A stretch of DNA of 64,000 bases from Piper betle (taxonomy: Eukaryota > Streptophyta > Magnoliopsida > Piperales > Piperaceae): positions 80,288 through 144,287 of the forward strand of contig JAURVB010006416.1 in NCBI GenBank assembly GCA_033002965.1, written 5' to 3'. This document shows, piece after piece, positions 1 through 10,332 of this stretch. How positions within the stretch are numbered: position 1 is the stretch's first letter; each line of letters starts with the position of its first letter. The notes below the pieces were generated by a model. That model did no database searches. It was not told the DNA's origin and saw only the letters and a program-made list of their open reading frames with translations. The translations under genes and the position numbers were made by a program.

Positions 1-390
1 ATGAAAGGAAAAGAATTACAAAAACTAAAATACGTCTAAGCTAAGAGTTGAGATATTTTAAACAAGAAATGACCACCCCTTTATATAGAAAGATGAGATG
101 ACCATAAGATACAGGAATTCAAGGAAGGTGCTCACAAATCAATATATTCTAGTTGATTATGATGTCCATTCAAATTTCCAACTCCTCGCATACTCAAATG
201 TAGACAAAACAATGTACATCCATCCTCATCGAGCTTTGTGAACTCTTTGTAGTAATTATTGAGTGACCATGACCTTTCAATTCTAAAGCTTAATTTATTT
301 TATCTTTTTTGCATTAAAACTTCAAAATTAAAATATCTCATAAAATATTAATTAACTAGAATAAAATGAGAAATATCACCTAATTAATAA
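1..390. other. Non-coding AT-rich flank
   Basis: AT-rich sequence with no sustained reading frame on either strand and no repeat partner that I could find elsewhere in the window. It precedes the left LTR of the copia element. It could be ordinary intergenic DNA or older transposon debris. Confidence 0.4.
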
Positions 391-803
391 TGTTTACACC
401 TAGGAAGTACAAAATCAAATTAAAAGCATGGGTAAATATTGTACACTTTAAACACTTAACAATAGCAGAAGCGTACCTGAATCCATAAAAGCAAATTGAT
501 TCTTTACTTTCTTAGGTTTTAATCTTCCAAATTCAATACTAGTTTTCAAAAGCAAAATTTCTTATTTATAACCTTAGTTTTATAATTTCAATTTGACTCA
601 TCATAAAAGAGAAATTATGAAAAATGGTATCTACACATTGAATTCCACACCTTTATTAATACTAATCACATTAAATTCCACACCTTTATTCATGGCCTAT
701 ATATACTTAACTTTAATTGATCAATTGAATTTAGGCCAACCTTAAATTATAGCATATGATACAATTCTAGATTCACGTATATATTTATGTCTAACATCCA
801 ACA
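391..803 (-). repeat. Left (3') LTR of the copia element
   Basis: From about 467 to 803 this matches the right LTR at 6079-6469 in the same order, for example the shared GAAGCGTACCTGAATCCAT and the shared terminus CATCCAACA. A block of about 60 bp present in the right copy (about 6176-6230) is absent here. The first 75 bases are hard to align, and the boundary at 391 rests on a weak TGTT start. Confidence 0.75.
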
Positions 804-813
804 ATCTCCCACT
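804..813 (-). other. Polypurine tract of the copia element
   Basis: Read on the minus strand this is AGTGGGAGAT, directly abutting the TGTTGGATG start of the left LTR. Purine-rich runs in this position prime plus-strand DNA synthesis in LTR retrotransposons. Confidence 0.7.
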
Positions 814-1288
814 TGGACTATATTATATATCACAAAAATAATTGTATATATCCTTATGAGCTCTAAAATAACATTTGCTATTATTTCCAAATAACAATCT
901 AGTCCATTAATCAATGTTAATATAAAATCAAGGCAATTTTCGTTACATTTATAGTAACTAAACACATCCATGGTCACATACATCAACATAATTAAATGAC
1001 ATAGATCAGTGTGGATGTGTAGTGTGAAAAATACATATAGTTTGATCTGAACATGCCTATTTTCAATTGGTCCAACCTTATAAGATCACTAAAATAGAGT
1101 GAAAAAGTGAAACATAGACCAAATACCGCAACAAAACAAACTCCCACTAAAGTGGCATATCATCAAATGATACAACACCCATATGAACAACATGCTCATA
1201 AAAGACCTTTGGCGGTAAACTTTTAGTAAGCCGACCGAAAACATGGTGTTTGTCCTAATATACTATATAGAGACTTTCCAAAACTTTA

Positions 1289-1564
1289 TCACTCTAAACT
1301 CTTTTCTTTCACAACAAGGAACTTGATTCTATGAGTTCCTGTTGTTATTTGAATATGATACTGCAGACTAATTATCAAAAAATAACTTAAGTGGTCTTTC
1401 AATATTATCAACAATGAGCATCCTTGTGACAACCATATTCCCTGATTAGATGCCTCATAACAAGCGATGAATTCAGCTACCATGGTGGAAGAAGCTATGA
1501 GTGCCTTCTTAGCACTCTTCCAACAAATAGCTCCTTCAGCATGTAGGTAAACATAGCTTGGCAT
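1289..1564 (-). pseudogene. Copia RNase H remnant
   Basis: The translation contains an AICWKSAKKALIASSTMVAE-type stretch followed by EFIACYEASNQGIWL, the hallmark C-terminal RNase H region of plant copia polyproteins (usual form: SWKSKKQ..VALSSTEAEY.A). It is out of frame with the reverse transcriptase segments upstream, so only a fossil remains. Confidence 0.8.
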
Positions 1565-1712
1565 CCACCAAAATCGGAATCATAATACCCAATGATCTCA
1601 AGTTGATCTAACTTCTAATATATAAACATGTAATGTTTTGTTCTCTGAAGATAGCTCATGACTTTATTGGCTGCTTTCGAACAATCCAATCCCAAATTAC
1701 TTAAATATTTGC

Positions 1713-2700
1713 CTAACATTCCAACAATATACGCAATATTTGGACGCGTACATACTTAACCATACATAAGACTTCCCATTGTTGAAGCATAGGGAATCTT
1801 ATGCATTTCCTTTCCTTCTGTGTCATTTTTAAGACATTGACTGAGACTAAATTTGTCTCCTTTAGAAATAGGGGAATCTCCTGGTTTACAAGCTTGCATG
1901 CCAAATCTCTCAAGCACTTTTTCTATATAGGTCTTTTGTAATAATCTGAGTATATATTGAGACCGATTTGGATGTATTTGAATCCCTAATACAAAAGATG
2001 TATTTCCAAGATCTTTCATTTCAGATTTCTTTGATAAAAATCTCTTAGTAAAGTGCAAGAAACCTATATTATTGCTGGCAAGCAATATATCATCAACATA
2101 TAAAACAAAAAAATATACTTACTCCCAATAAACTTATGGTATATATAATCATCAATCACATTCATCTCAAAACCAAATGAGAGAATAACTTGATGAAATT
2201 TGTGATACCATTGATGAGAAGCCTGCTTAAGTTCATAGATGGATTTCATTAATTTGCAAACCATATTCTTTGAATCTTCCAATACAAAGTTTTCTGGTTG
2301 CACCATATAACTTGTTTCATTAATGTCACCATTTAGAAACACAGTCTTTACATCCATCTAATGTAACTTAAGATCAGAATGTGCTACTAATGCTATAATT
2401 ATTCTGAATGAGTCTTTCAATGCTGGACAGAAAGTCACATTATAATTGATGTCTTTCTTTTGAGTAAAGCCCCTTCACAACAAGACGAACCTTATATCTT
2501 TGTACATTACCTTTCGAATCCTTTTTAATTTTAAATAGATGATTACAACCAATAGGTTTCACACCTTCAAGCAATGGAACAAGATCCCAAACACCATTAT
2601 CTTTCATGGACTTTATCTCTTCATTCAAGACATCAATTCACTTTTGAGAATTAGAACTCTTCATGGCCTGCTGAAAGTTGACTGGATCATCTTCCATCAT
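1713..2700 (-). pseudogene. Copia reverse transcriptase remnant
   Basis: Three frame-shifted pieces together cover an RVT_2 type reverse transcriptase. The N-terminal piece (about 2440-2628) reads NGVWDLVPLLEGVKPIGCNH. The middle piece (about 2064-2357) contains MDVKTVFLNGDINE, where the first catalytic aspartate is visible, and IYELKQASHQWY. The C-terminal piece (about 1756-2085) contains SEMKDLGNTSFVLGIQI and ends in YASTMGSLMY. The usual YVDDML box is degraded around 2100. Stops between the pieces make it non-functional. Confidence 0.88.
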
Positions 2701-2874
2701 TCCAATGTTATCCTCATGTTCTTGAAGAAAGATGATATAATCATCTGAAATTGCATTTCTCCTTTCTCTTGTGGATGTCCTAAATTACATTTCCTCTTGA
2801 GGTTGTTGATTTTCCTCTTTAAGTATAACTTGATTAGGGAGATTCTCGACATTGTTTTGTAATTCTGGTATTGT

Positions 2875-3850
2875 TTATTGAAAAACATCAGGAATATGAT
2901 CCTGATTATTATCAAGAACAATCATGGGTAGAGAAACAGATTCTTCTTCAAAGACAAAGTCTCTAACTTTATTTCCCCCTCCAAACTCAACATCCTCAAA
3001 GAACTGGGCATTTTTCCTCTCAAAGAATGACCTTATTGTGGGATCATAAAACTTATACCCTCTAGACCATTCAGAGTACCCAGCAAAATAGTTGCTAACT
3101 GTTCTTAAGTCCAATTTTGTTCAATTTGGCATTTAAGGTCTTGCCTTATCTGGACAAGCCCAAATGCATAAATACTTAATACAGGGTTATTTTCCAATCC
3201 ACAGTTCATAAGGGGTCTTAATTGTTGCATTTGTTGGTACTTTATTAAGAAGATATGCTGTTGTCTTTAGTGCCTCACCCTATAGTGAATCAAATAAAGT
3301 AGTATGAGCAATCATACTTTTTACTATGTCTTTGATATTTTGTTTTGTCGCTTAGCAACACCATTCATGCTAGGAGCACCTGGCATTGTGTATTGTGGGA
3401 CAATTCCACACTCTTTTAGGAATTTGGCTAATGGTCGTAGATATTGTACACCTGATCCATCATATCTATCATAGTATTCTCCACCATGATCAGATCTGAT
3501 AGCTTTAATAGTTTTGTCAAGTTGGTTTTCAACTTCAGTCTTATATGCCTTAAATATGTCCAATGCTTGAGACTTCTCATGAACAAGATACAGGTAACCA
3601 TAACGAGAATAATCATCTATGAATGTAATAAAATATTGTTGACAATTCCAATAAGCCGTAGAAAATGGCCCACAAATATCTGTATGTATTATTTCTAAGA
3701 CGCTTGAAGATCTATTGGCACCTAGTCTCCTTATATTTGTTTATTTTCTCTTAATGCACTTTACACAGATTTGAAGATCTGTTAAATTAAGAGAATCAAG
3801 AATCCAATTTGACATAAGTCATTCAATTCTTTGTTTAGAAATATGTACTG
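2875..3850 (-). pseudogene. Copia integrase remnant
   Basis: The piece at 3324-3563 contains IKAIRSDHGGEYYDRYDG and FLKECGIVPQYTMPGAPSMNGVAKRQN, the integrase core with the second catalytic aspartate (SDHGGE). The expected catalytic glutamate (normally NGVAERRN) reads K here, a lost catalytic residue. Downstream, about 2875-3320 shows integrase C-terminal features (a YELW-type segment and VSNYFAGYSEWSRGYKFYDP) with internal stops. A zinc-binding segment lies towards 3850. Confidence 0.85.
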
Positions 3851-4104
3851 AATGATTGTGCCAAAGTAAAGCAGAATTCTCATTGGTTAATTTTCTTTAC
3901 GTACTACTTAAACCTACATGGAAGGTTTCATTAAAAGATGCAATAGTAACAAGTAAATATACATTATCATAAAAAAACAAGGAACCTTTACCCCCCGATA
4001 TTTGAATTTAGAAAGAGACAAAACTTATTATTTCTAAATGAACAAGAGTAACTAGATTTGTCCAATAGAAATAGAAACCAAATTCCGTCTAAAAGTCAGG
4101 TACT

Positions 4105-4302
4105 TCATGTCTTTTTCAAATCTAAATAATATCTTGTCTCTAATAATAATCTAAAAATATCTATTGCTTCAACTATAACTGATTTGGCAACACTCACATA
4201 AATGAATCTTTCAGCATCATTTGGTTTTTGGCAATTTAGACAACTTTGCATTGACACACTTATGTGAGTAATAGCACCTGGATTTAGCCACCAAGTGTGC
4301 AT
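4105..4302 (-). pseudogene. Copia protease / pre-integrase remnant
   Basis: The translation begins MHTWWLNPGAITHISVSMQS. In active relatives this segment is WWVDSGATTH, carrying the protease catalytic aspartate. Here that position is Asn and the following Ser is Pro, so the aspartic protease site is lost. The remainder (AERFIYVSVAKSVIVEAIDI) continues the same conserved block. Confidence 0.75.
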
Positions 4303-4486
4303 TGGTACTAAAGCTAAATTAACCTTAGAACAAACAAATTTATGAAATTGACCTTTATTTACATGCTAATCTTGACACTTAGTGCATTCCTTATATGTCT
4401 AGGTTTACCACAAAAGAAATAGCAAGAAACTTGATTTTCTTCTTATTTTTGTCCTGATAGGTACTAGCCAAGTGAGCACTTTCAGC

Positions 4487-5128
4487 CTATTCTTGATTCA
4501 ACCTTTCTTCTTCTTGCACACAATAAGAAATAAGCTTATTAAGAGTCCATTTGTCCCTTTGGCAGTTATAACTAACCTTGAATTGACTGAATTGTGCTAT
4601 AAGAGAAATTAAAACTAAATGCATGAGCAAATCTTCAAATAGCTCTAACCTTAGTGCTTTTAGTTTTGAAGCAATGTTAGACATTTCTAAGATGTAATCT
4701 CTAATACTTGCTTTGCCTTTAAACTTTATTGAAATCGAGTTCGACACAAGTGTACTTCTTTTAGCCTTATCATTTTTTTACAAAACGCTTTTCAATTTCT
4801 TTAAGAAACTTAATGGCTGTAGTAAATTTTTTAGACACATCGCCCCTAAAGGTCTCTGAAATCCCATGCTTTATGATCATAAGACTCATGAATTTGAATG
4901 TTCCCACTTCTCAATGTCTCATTTTATCTTAATGGACCTTTTATCCGTAAGAGACGAAGGTTGTTCAGTCCTTAATGCAAAGTTAAGATTCATGCAGTCG
5001 AGAATGATTATCACGTTCTGTTTCCAATCCTTAAAATTATCTTTAAGTATTGGAACTGAATTGATCTTGGCAGATATCATATAAGCAGATTGATTAACTA
5101 AATCCATAGAACAAAACACCATGCCCAT
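4487..5128 (-). pseudogene. Copia gag remnant
   Basis: The 5' part (4919-5128) contains SVPILKDNFKDWKQNVIIIL, typical of the gag N-terminus. The second part (4487-4747) contains SIRDYILEMSNIASKLKAL and ends CVQEEERLNQE, matching the UBN2-type gag domain of plant copia elements. The two pieces are in different frames. A zinc knuckle would lie next, around 4380-4450, and is degraded. Confidence 0.8.
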
Positions 5129-5982
5129 AATAAGATTAATAACTTAGATAATGGTTAATCCCATCAACAGATACCTAGAACAACATTGATATTTAGTGTT
5201 TGGATAGATATATTAATTTGTAAGTGGTACTCTCAGTGCAATAATCAAATATGGATAATAAATCCTGTTAAATAATAAACCTTCTTTCGGGCCAATTTAT
5301 TATCTACATGGAAGCTTGATAATTATCCCATATTTATTATCACAAATGAATCTTAAAGCAGTAATTAAATATGGGCAATAAATCGTGTAAAATAATAAAC
5401 CTTTCTTTGAGCTGATTTATTATTCACATGGAACCTTGATAATTGTCCCCTATCTATTACCACAGATAAATATATAATTCTATCAAATATTAACCTTCGT
5501 TTGGGCTGATTAATATTCATATGAATTAAACATCCACAACAACCTTAATATTAAAAAATTAATTAAATTTTGCAAAAGAGGCTACTTTGGCAGCATAGTA
5601 TAGTCCTTAATAAATTTTAAAATATTAATCATAACTGAACCATAATTTGAATTTAATAATCCCAAACTGAAAAGGTTATAAAAGTATTTTTATTTGGAAA
5701 TTTCTGAAATTATAACCTTTTGTAACTTTATTTTCCTCACTTGATATTTTACCAAAAGAGGGTCTTAATTTTGGGAATAGATATCCGAAAGACAATAATT
5801 AGTATTGAATTTTGGGAAACTTCTAATAAGTTGAAAACCTTATCCCTCTTACAACCTAGTATTATTTTGGGATCCTTCTTTTTGAATTTGAATCCTTAGA
5901 TCTGAATGTGATATGGAAGTGGATAGTTCCAATCAATAATTAAACACAAATAAAAGTAATCCTTCATGATTTAATATAAAGT

Positions 5983-5996
5983 TGGCTCTGATGCCG
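5983..5996 (-). other. Primer binding site of the copia element
   Basis: The reverse complement is close to TGGTATCAGAGCCA, the complement of the 3' end of plant initiator-Met tRNA (here TATC is changed to CATC and the first bases are altered). It sits two bases inside the right LTR. Confidence 0.75.
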
Positions 5997-5998
5997 CT

Positions 5999-6469
5999 TG
6001 TTAGAACTTTATAACTTAAACTAAAAACAAAAATTTATTATTCTTCATATCAAATCTTCAAGTAAATAAAATTGGATAGCGGAAGCGTACCTGAATCCAT
6101 AAATGCAAAATGATTCTTTACCTTCTTAGGTTTTGATCTTCCAAATTCAATACTAGTTTTCAAAACCAAAATTTCTAGACAATGAGATACAAAAATGAAA
6201 ACTAATGAATTTAGGGATCATAACTTCCTTATTTATTGCTTTAGTTTCATAATTTTAATTTGACCCATCATAAAAGAGAAATTACAAAAATGGTATCTAC
6301 ACATTGAATTCCACACCTTTATTAATAGTATTCACATTGAATTCTACACCTTTATTTATTGCTCATAAATACTTAACTTTAATAGATCAATTGAATTTAG
6401 GCCAACTTTAAATAACAGCATATGATGCAATTCTAGATTCATGTATATATTTGTGTCCAACATCCAACA
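5999..6469 (-). repeat. Right (5') LTR of the copia element
   Basis: 471 bp, starting TGTTAGAACTTT and ending CATCCAACA, so it has TG...CA termini. It is the better preserved of the two LTRs and includes the block of about 60 bp missing from the left copy. Confidence 0.85.
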
Positions 6470-6681
6470 TATTTATCTCTTGAAAACATCAATATGGAAC
6501 AACTAAATAACTTGAGTAAGTGGAAATAATTACATATCACTTGACAATCATCAAGAGATTAGATTCAATATATAAAGCATAGACGATAAATTAATAAGAG
6601 GCAAGTCTTACTAAGTTGAGTATAGAAGCTTTATAAGATGTTACTTGGGAGCTCATGCCTCTACGACTAATCATAAGCATA
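6470..6681. other. Short non-coding spacer
   Basis: AT-rich, no open frame, no recognisable repeat. It separates the copia LTR from the hAT-like element. Confidence 0.4.
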
Positions 6682-6689
6682 TGCTCAAT

Positions 6690-7134
6690 TAGGGTTGCTA
6701 ATTGAGCGAGCCAGCTCGTGAGCATTTGGCGTTCGGCTCGGCTCGGCTCAAATGAACTCGAAACTCGACATTGAAATATTTAAGCTCGAACTCGATTCGA
6801 ATTCAAATTGTACTAGTCGAGTTTGAGCAAAGCAGTGTTTGACTCGACTCGACTCGGTTATAACTCGAACATGACTCAAAATTGACTTGTAGCTTGACTC
6901 GAACTCGACTCGATAATATAATATAATTATATACATAATATCACTTGCCCACTCAAAATTCATTTAAAATCATAAATAAATGTTATTATTAACTACGTAC
7001 GAAAAGATGGTGGTGATGGGGGTGTTTTGTTTTTTATTTTTTGTCTTTTTTATCAAATCTAGGTAGTCCTTGTAATTAAACGATCAAGATTACAGTTTAA
7101 GATAGAAACACTATCTACCCTCGTATAAGATAAT

Positions 7135-7174
<40 letters not shown>

Positions 7175-7700
7175 TTTAGTTGTAGCAAGTTATATTTATT
7201 TATATGCAATAAAATATTGAATCCACGCTCACCACATTATATAATATCATGTTTTGTCGGATACATGTACAAGAAACTGAAATCATAATTGATATTGGGC
7301 CTGGGCCCAGATAGCCCTTCCGCAACCCCTATGCCTTCCATTATTAATAATTTCCTCCACCCTAAGAAAAGAGAAAAAAGTAAATCATAAATTTAGGGCT
7401 CCTAATTGAGTGAGCCAACTCATGAGCTATACTTTCAACCTTATAATCGAGCTGATTTCGATCTCCCAAACAAGATAATTTTGAGTTCCCAAACAAGTTA
7501 GTTTCGAGCTTCCATATGAGTTGGTTTCGTGCTCATCAAAATTAAACAATTTAAGTGTATTTGAGCTTGAGTCAAGCTCAAACAACATAAAAAATATTCG
7601 AGTCGATTTCTAGCATATATGTTCAAAACTCGTTTGATCTCGAGTTGAGTTCGAGCACAAGTTGAGCTCGTCTCCTTCACTTGCTAGTTGAGCAGCCCTA
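6690..7700. mobile_element. hAT-like non-autonomous DNA transposon
   Basis: The ends are TAGGGTTGCT on the left and AGCAGCCCTA on the right, imperfect terminal inverted repeats differing at one base. They are flanked by an exact 8-bp direct repeat TGCTCAAT at 6682-6689 and 7701-7708. An 8-bp duplication with TAGGG-type ends fits the hAT superfamily. The 1,011-bp body has no transposase. It is rich in GCTCGA/CTCGACTCG motifs near both ends, with an (AT)n tract in the middle. A second left-end-like sequence starts at 7394 (TAGGGCTCCTAATTGAGTGA), so the element contains an internal duplication or a nested relative. Confidence 0.75.
7137..7172. repeat. (AT)n microsatellite
   Basis: An uninterrupted TA dinucleotide run of about 36 bases inside the hAT-like element. 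Confidence 0.95.
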
Positions 7701-7879
7701 TGCTCAATATACACTAACACCAAATGAAGCATGTAAATGTGTGTATATGCTTAAACTATTAAATAAGAGATAAATATTATATCAACTCCAAACTTAAAGA
7801 ACTAGTCATTGTGTAAATTGAATGATACATATACACACAAAGGTCCATAATCATAAGGTCAAGCATTTAACATGAACAT

Positions 7880-9076
7880 TGTAAGATCCTCAATTTTTGA
7901 AAGAATTATTTTTAATGAAATATTCGTCCCTTAATTATTTTATTACCCTTTTAGTTTTTAGTCAATGGTTCGACCGGGTGGGTATGGTCATGGCTCAATC
8001 ATGTTCCATTAAAGCGGTTAAGGTAGCTAAAGGGTTTCTAAAGAGTCAAGATTTGGAGAATGAGTTATGAGAGTGTGATAAAATTAATTAACCTAGCGAG
8101 TGTGCATTTGAGTAGGTAAGAAGGGATTGAGTGAGGCGCACTAATAAATAGAGGCACAGTGGTAGGGGCATCAACCACCTCTCATTTCTCCTTCCTTCTT
8201 CTCTTCATTTTCGTCCACTTAGCTAGCCATCTTGATGGATTGAGTTGGTGGTTTGCCTCGCCAATATCTTCCTTTTCTCAATTCAAATGTTGTAGTAAAT
8301 GCATTTTATACTTTGGATAAGCTTTGTATATTTTCATTTGATTTAAGATTTGATAGAACCAATTTGGTGAACAGGCTGCTCGGCTCTACTCAATGGGGAA
8401 AATATGTCAAATGAATAGCCTTTCTCTCAGGTTAAAAGGAGTTAGGTAAGGATGTGAAATGAATAGCTTTGCTCCTAGGTTAAAAGGACTAAGATTAGTA
8501 TGTGACGTAAATATCCTTACTCCAGGGTCAAAATTAGTAATATAAGGCTAGGCCAAGAGGATGAGCTCGTGACAAATTGGTTCCCGTGGAGAGGGCATGT
8601 CTCTATGCAGTGAAATATTATTTGTTAGCTTATGTAGGGTGGCTAACCCAATATGCAAAATGCTCTACATGGGCTCATAATAATTATAAGATATTTAAAA
8701 ATTATCTTTATTCACCATTTTTAAATTTGACTTAGTGTTTGAAAGTAAATGTGCACACTTATTTCTGCCCGTTGGATATGTACAATTTAGAGAAAAAATT
8801 CGAACACATAGGCTTGGATGACAGTTGAAAGGAGCATTGTATGGTTGATTACTTTTTTCGATGTGTTGGACACTTTATATAGATATTATTTTACTTGGGA
8901 TCTATTTAAGGCAGGCGTGAAACTCTATGTTACAATTTGTAACCTAGGTATCCCATAATCCTAGAAAAGCTACTTCACTTCACTTATTTCAAGCGATTCG
9001 GATTAATAATGTTAATTAATTTTGTCTAAATCTAAAATGACACTTCATTTAGGGTAGCAAAAAGGCGAGTCATTAC
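7880..9076 (+). repeat. Probable solo LTR, gypsy type
   Basis: Starts TGTAAGATCCTCAATTT and ends GAGTCATTACA, giving short inverted TGTAA/TTACA termini like many plant Ty3/gypsy LTRs. A TATA-like stretch (AATAAATAGAGG, about 8147-8158) is followed by a pyrimidine-rich leader, which suggests an LTR promoter on the plus strand. No partner LTR or internal region is present and no matching target duplication was found, so this is a reasoned guess. Confidence 0.45.
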
Positions 9077-9857
9077 ATAGCATCCAAAGGCTCAAACTTG
9101 CTTAAAATATGCATATATTACCTAAAAATTTAAATGAACACATAATGATACCTAAAAATATTATTTCCACACATTTAACTGACCATTTGATTAGGGCTCA
9201 AAATAATTAAAATAAAGAATAAATAATATCATGTATGAGATATAATTGTTGTGATATTCCCCAAAATTAAATTTACAACCAATACTTATTAGCATGGATG
9301 TACTTATGATCTTCAACTTCAATTAATGAGAAATGACTTAGCTAGGGATAAATTTAGATTGAATAGGGAATGGATATGGACAATCGAACGTATTAATGGA
9401 TACTTCTACCATTATTACTTAGATTTTATTTCTTCTTTTAAGAAATAAACATCAGTAGTAGTCTCTATATTTTTCAGCCCATAAAAATTTTCTTTGTATA
9501 TTTAGTCAAGACTAATATTAACTTAAAATTTTCAGTTTAAGTAGTTGATTATATTGAGTAGAGTCATGTTGACCAATTGTCAAATGTTGTATTATGTATG
9601 GCGATAATTGGTCAAGTTAAATTTCATGAAACAAGTAATCGGATAATTTTTAAGATACAGTGTACAAGTCAAAGATAGTCATATGTGAATTAAGTCTACA
9701 TCACCAACAGGATGTCCATCTTGTTAATCAATTATTGAGGAGGTTAAATAGTTATTTTGTACTTTCGATCGATTTAAGTGAAGCCAATTATGCTTGTATA
9801 TCCATAGATCCTAATTAGACTCATGAGTCGATTTTAGTTAATAATTATGGACAAGTT
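9077..9857. other. Non-coding AT-rich stretch
   Basis: No coding potential on either strand and no repeat structure that I could pair within the window. Confidence 0.4.
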
Positions 9858-10332
9858 TGTAATGACCCACACAAAGTGCAACATAATAGGCATAAGTCAT
9901 TTTTTAAAAGTGGTTAACCGAAATTGAAAATCTATAGTCATTCCTACTTACAAATAGAATCTTACCTCAATAGATATTAAATGTGGGACTCAGTTAAAGG
10001 ATCTTATAATCTACCCACTTTCAAAAATTTCGACCTCAAAATTCCTACATTTGGCCCATTGTCAGCCCTAGCCCACATTCTTCTTTGGCCTGTGACTAAT
10101 AGTTTAGTCAACGTCCATAGTCTAGCCCACCATCTAACCTGGAGCCAAGTTGCACTGATGCTATATATAATGACCCGACTTAAAGTATAATATAATGGGT
10201 TTAACTCATCTCGTCAAAAGTGGTTAAACGAAATTAAAGATCGATAGTTCATACATAAACTGATCTTACCCAAGTATGTATTAGATGTGAAACTAAGTTG
10301 AGGAATCTCATAAGTTTGTCCAAGTCTACCCA
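9858..10332 (-). mobile_element. TRIM-like element or LTR pair, minus strand
   Basis: Two related direct repeats, about 9858-10017 (starts TGTAATGACCC) and about 10166-10332 (starts TATAATGACCC). Both continue through AAAAGTGGTTAA and a TAAATGTGGGACT / TAGATGTGAAACT segment to CTACCCA. Just left of the second copy, the reverse complement reads TAGCATCAGTGCAACTTGGC, which resembles a decayed initiator-Met primer site. The internal part is only about 150 bp. This fits a TRIM. An alternative is a truncated long LTR whose far end is the TTACA at 12885. Confidence 0.5.

Larger units (their letters stand above)
391..6469 (-). mobile_element. Degenerate Ty1/copia LTR retrotransposon
   Basis: A full-length but dead Ty1/copia element read on the minus strand. 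The right LTR (5' in element terms) is followed by an initiator-Met tRNA type primer site, then gag, zinc-knuckle/protease, integrase, reverse transcriptase and RNase H in the order that defines copia (integrase before RT), a polypurine tract and the left LTR. Each domain is recognisable in translation, but stops and frameshifts break the polyprotein many times, so it cannot be autonomous. The protein resembles the large plant family related to tobacco Tnt1. The outer edge of the left LTR is diverged, so the left boundary is uncertain (391 to about 465). I could not find a convincing target duplication. Confidence 0.85.
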
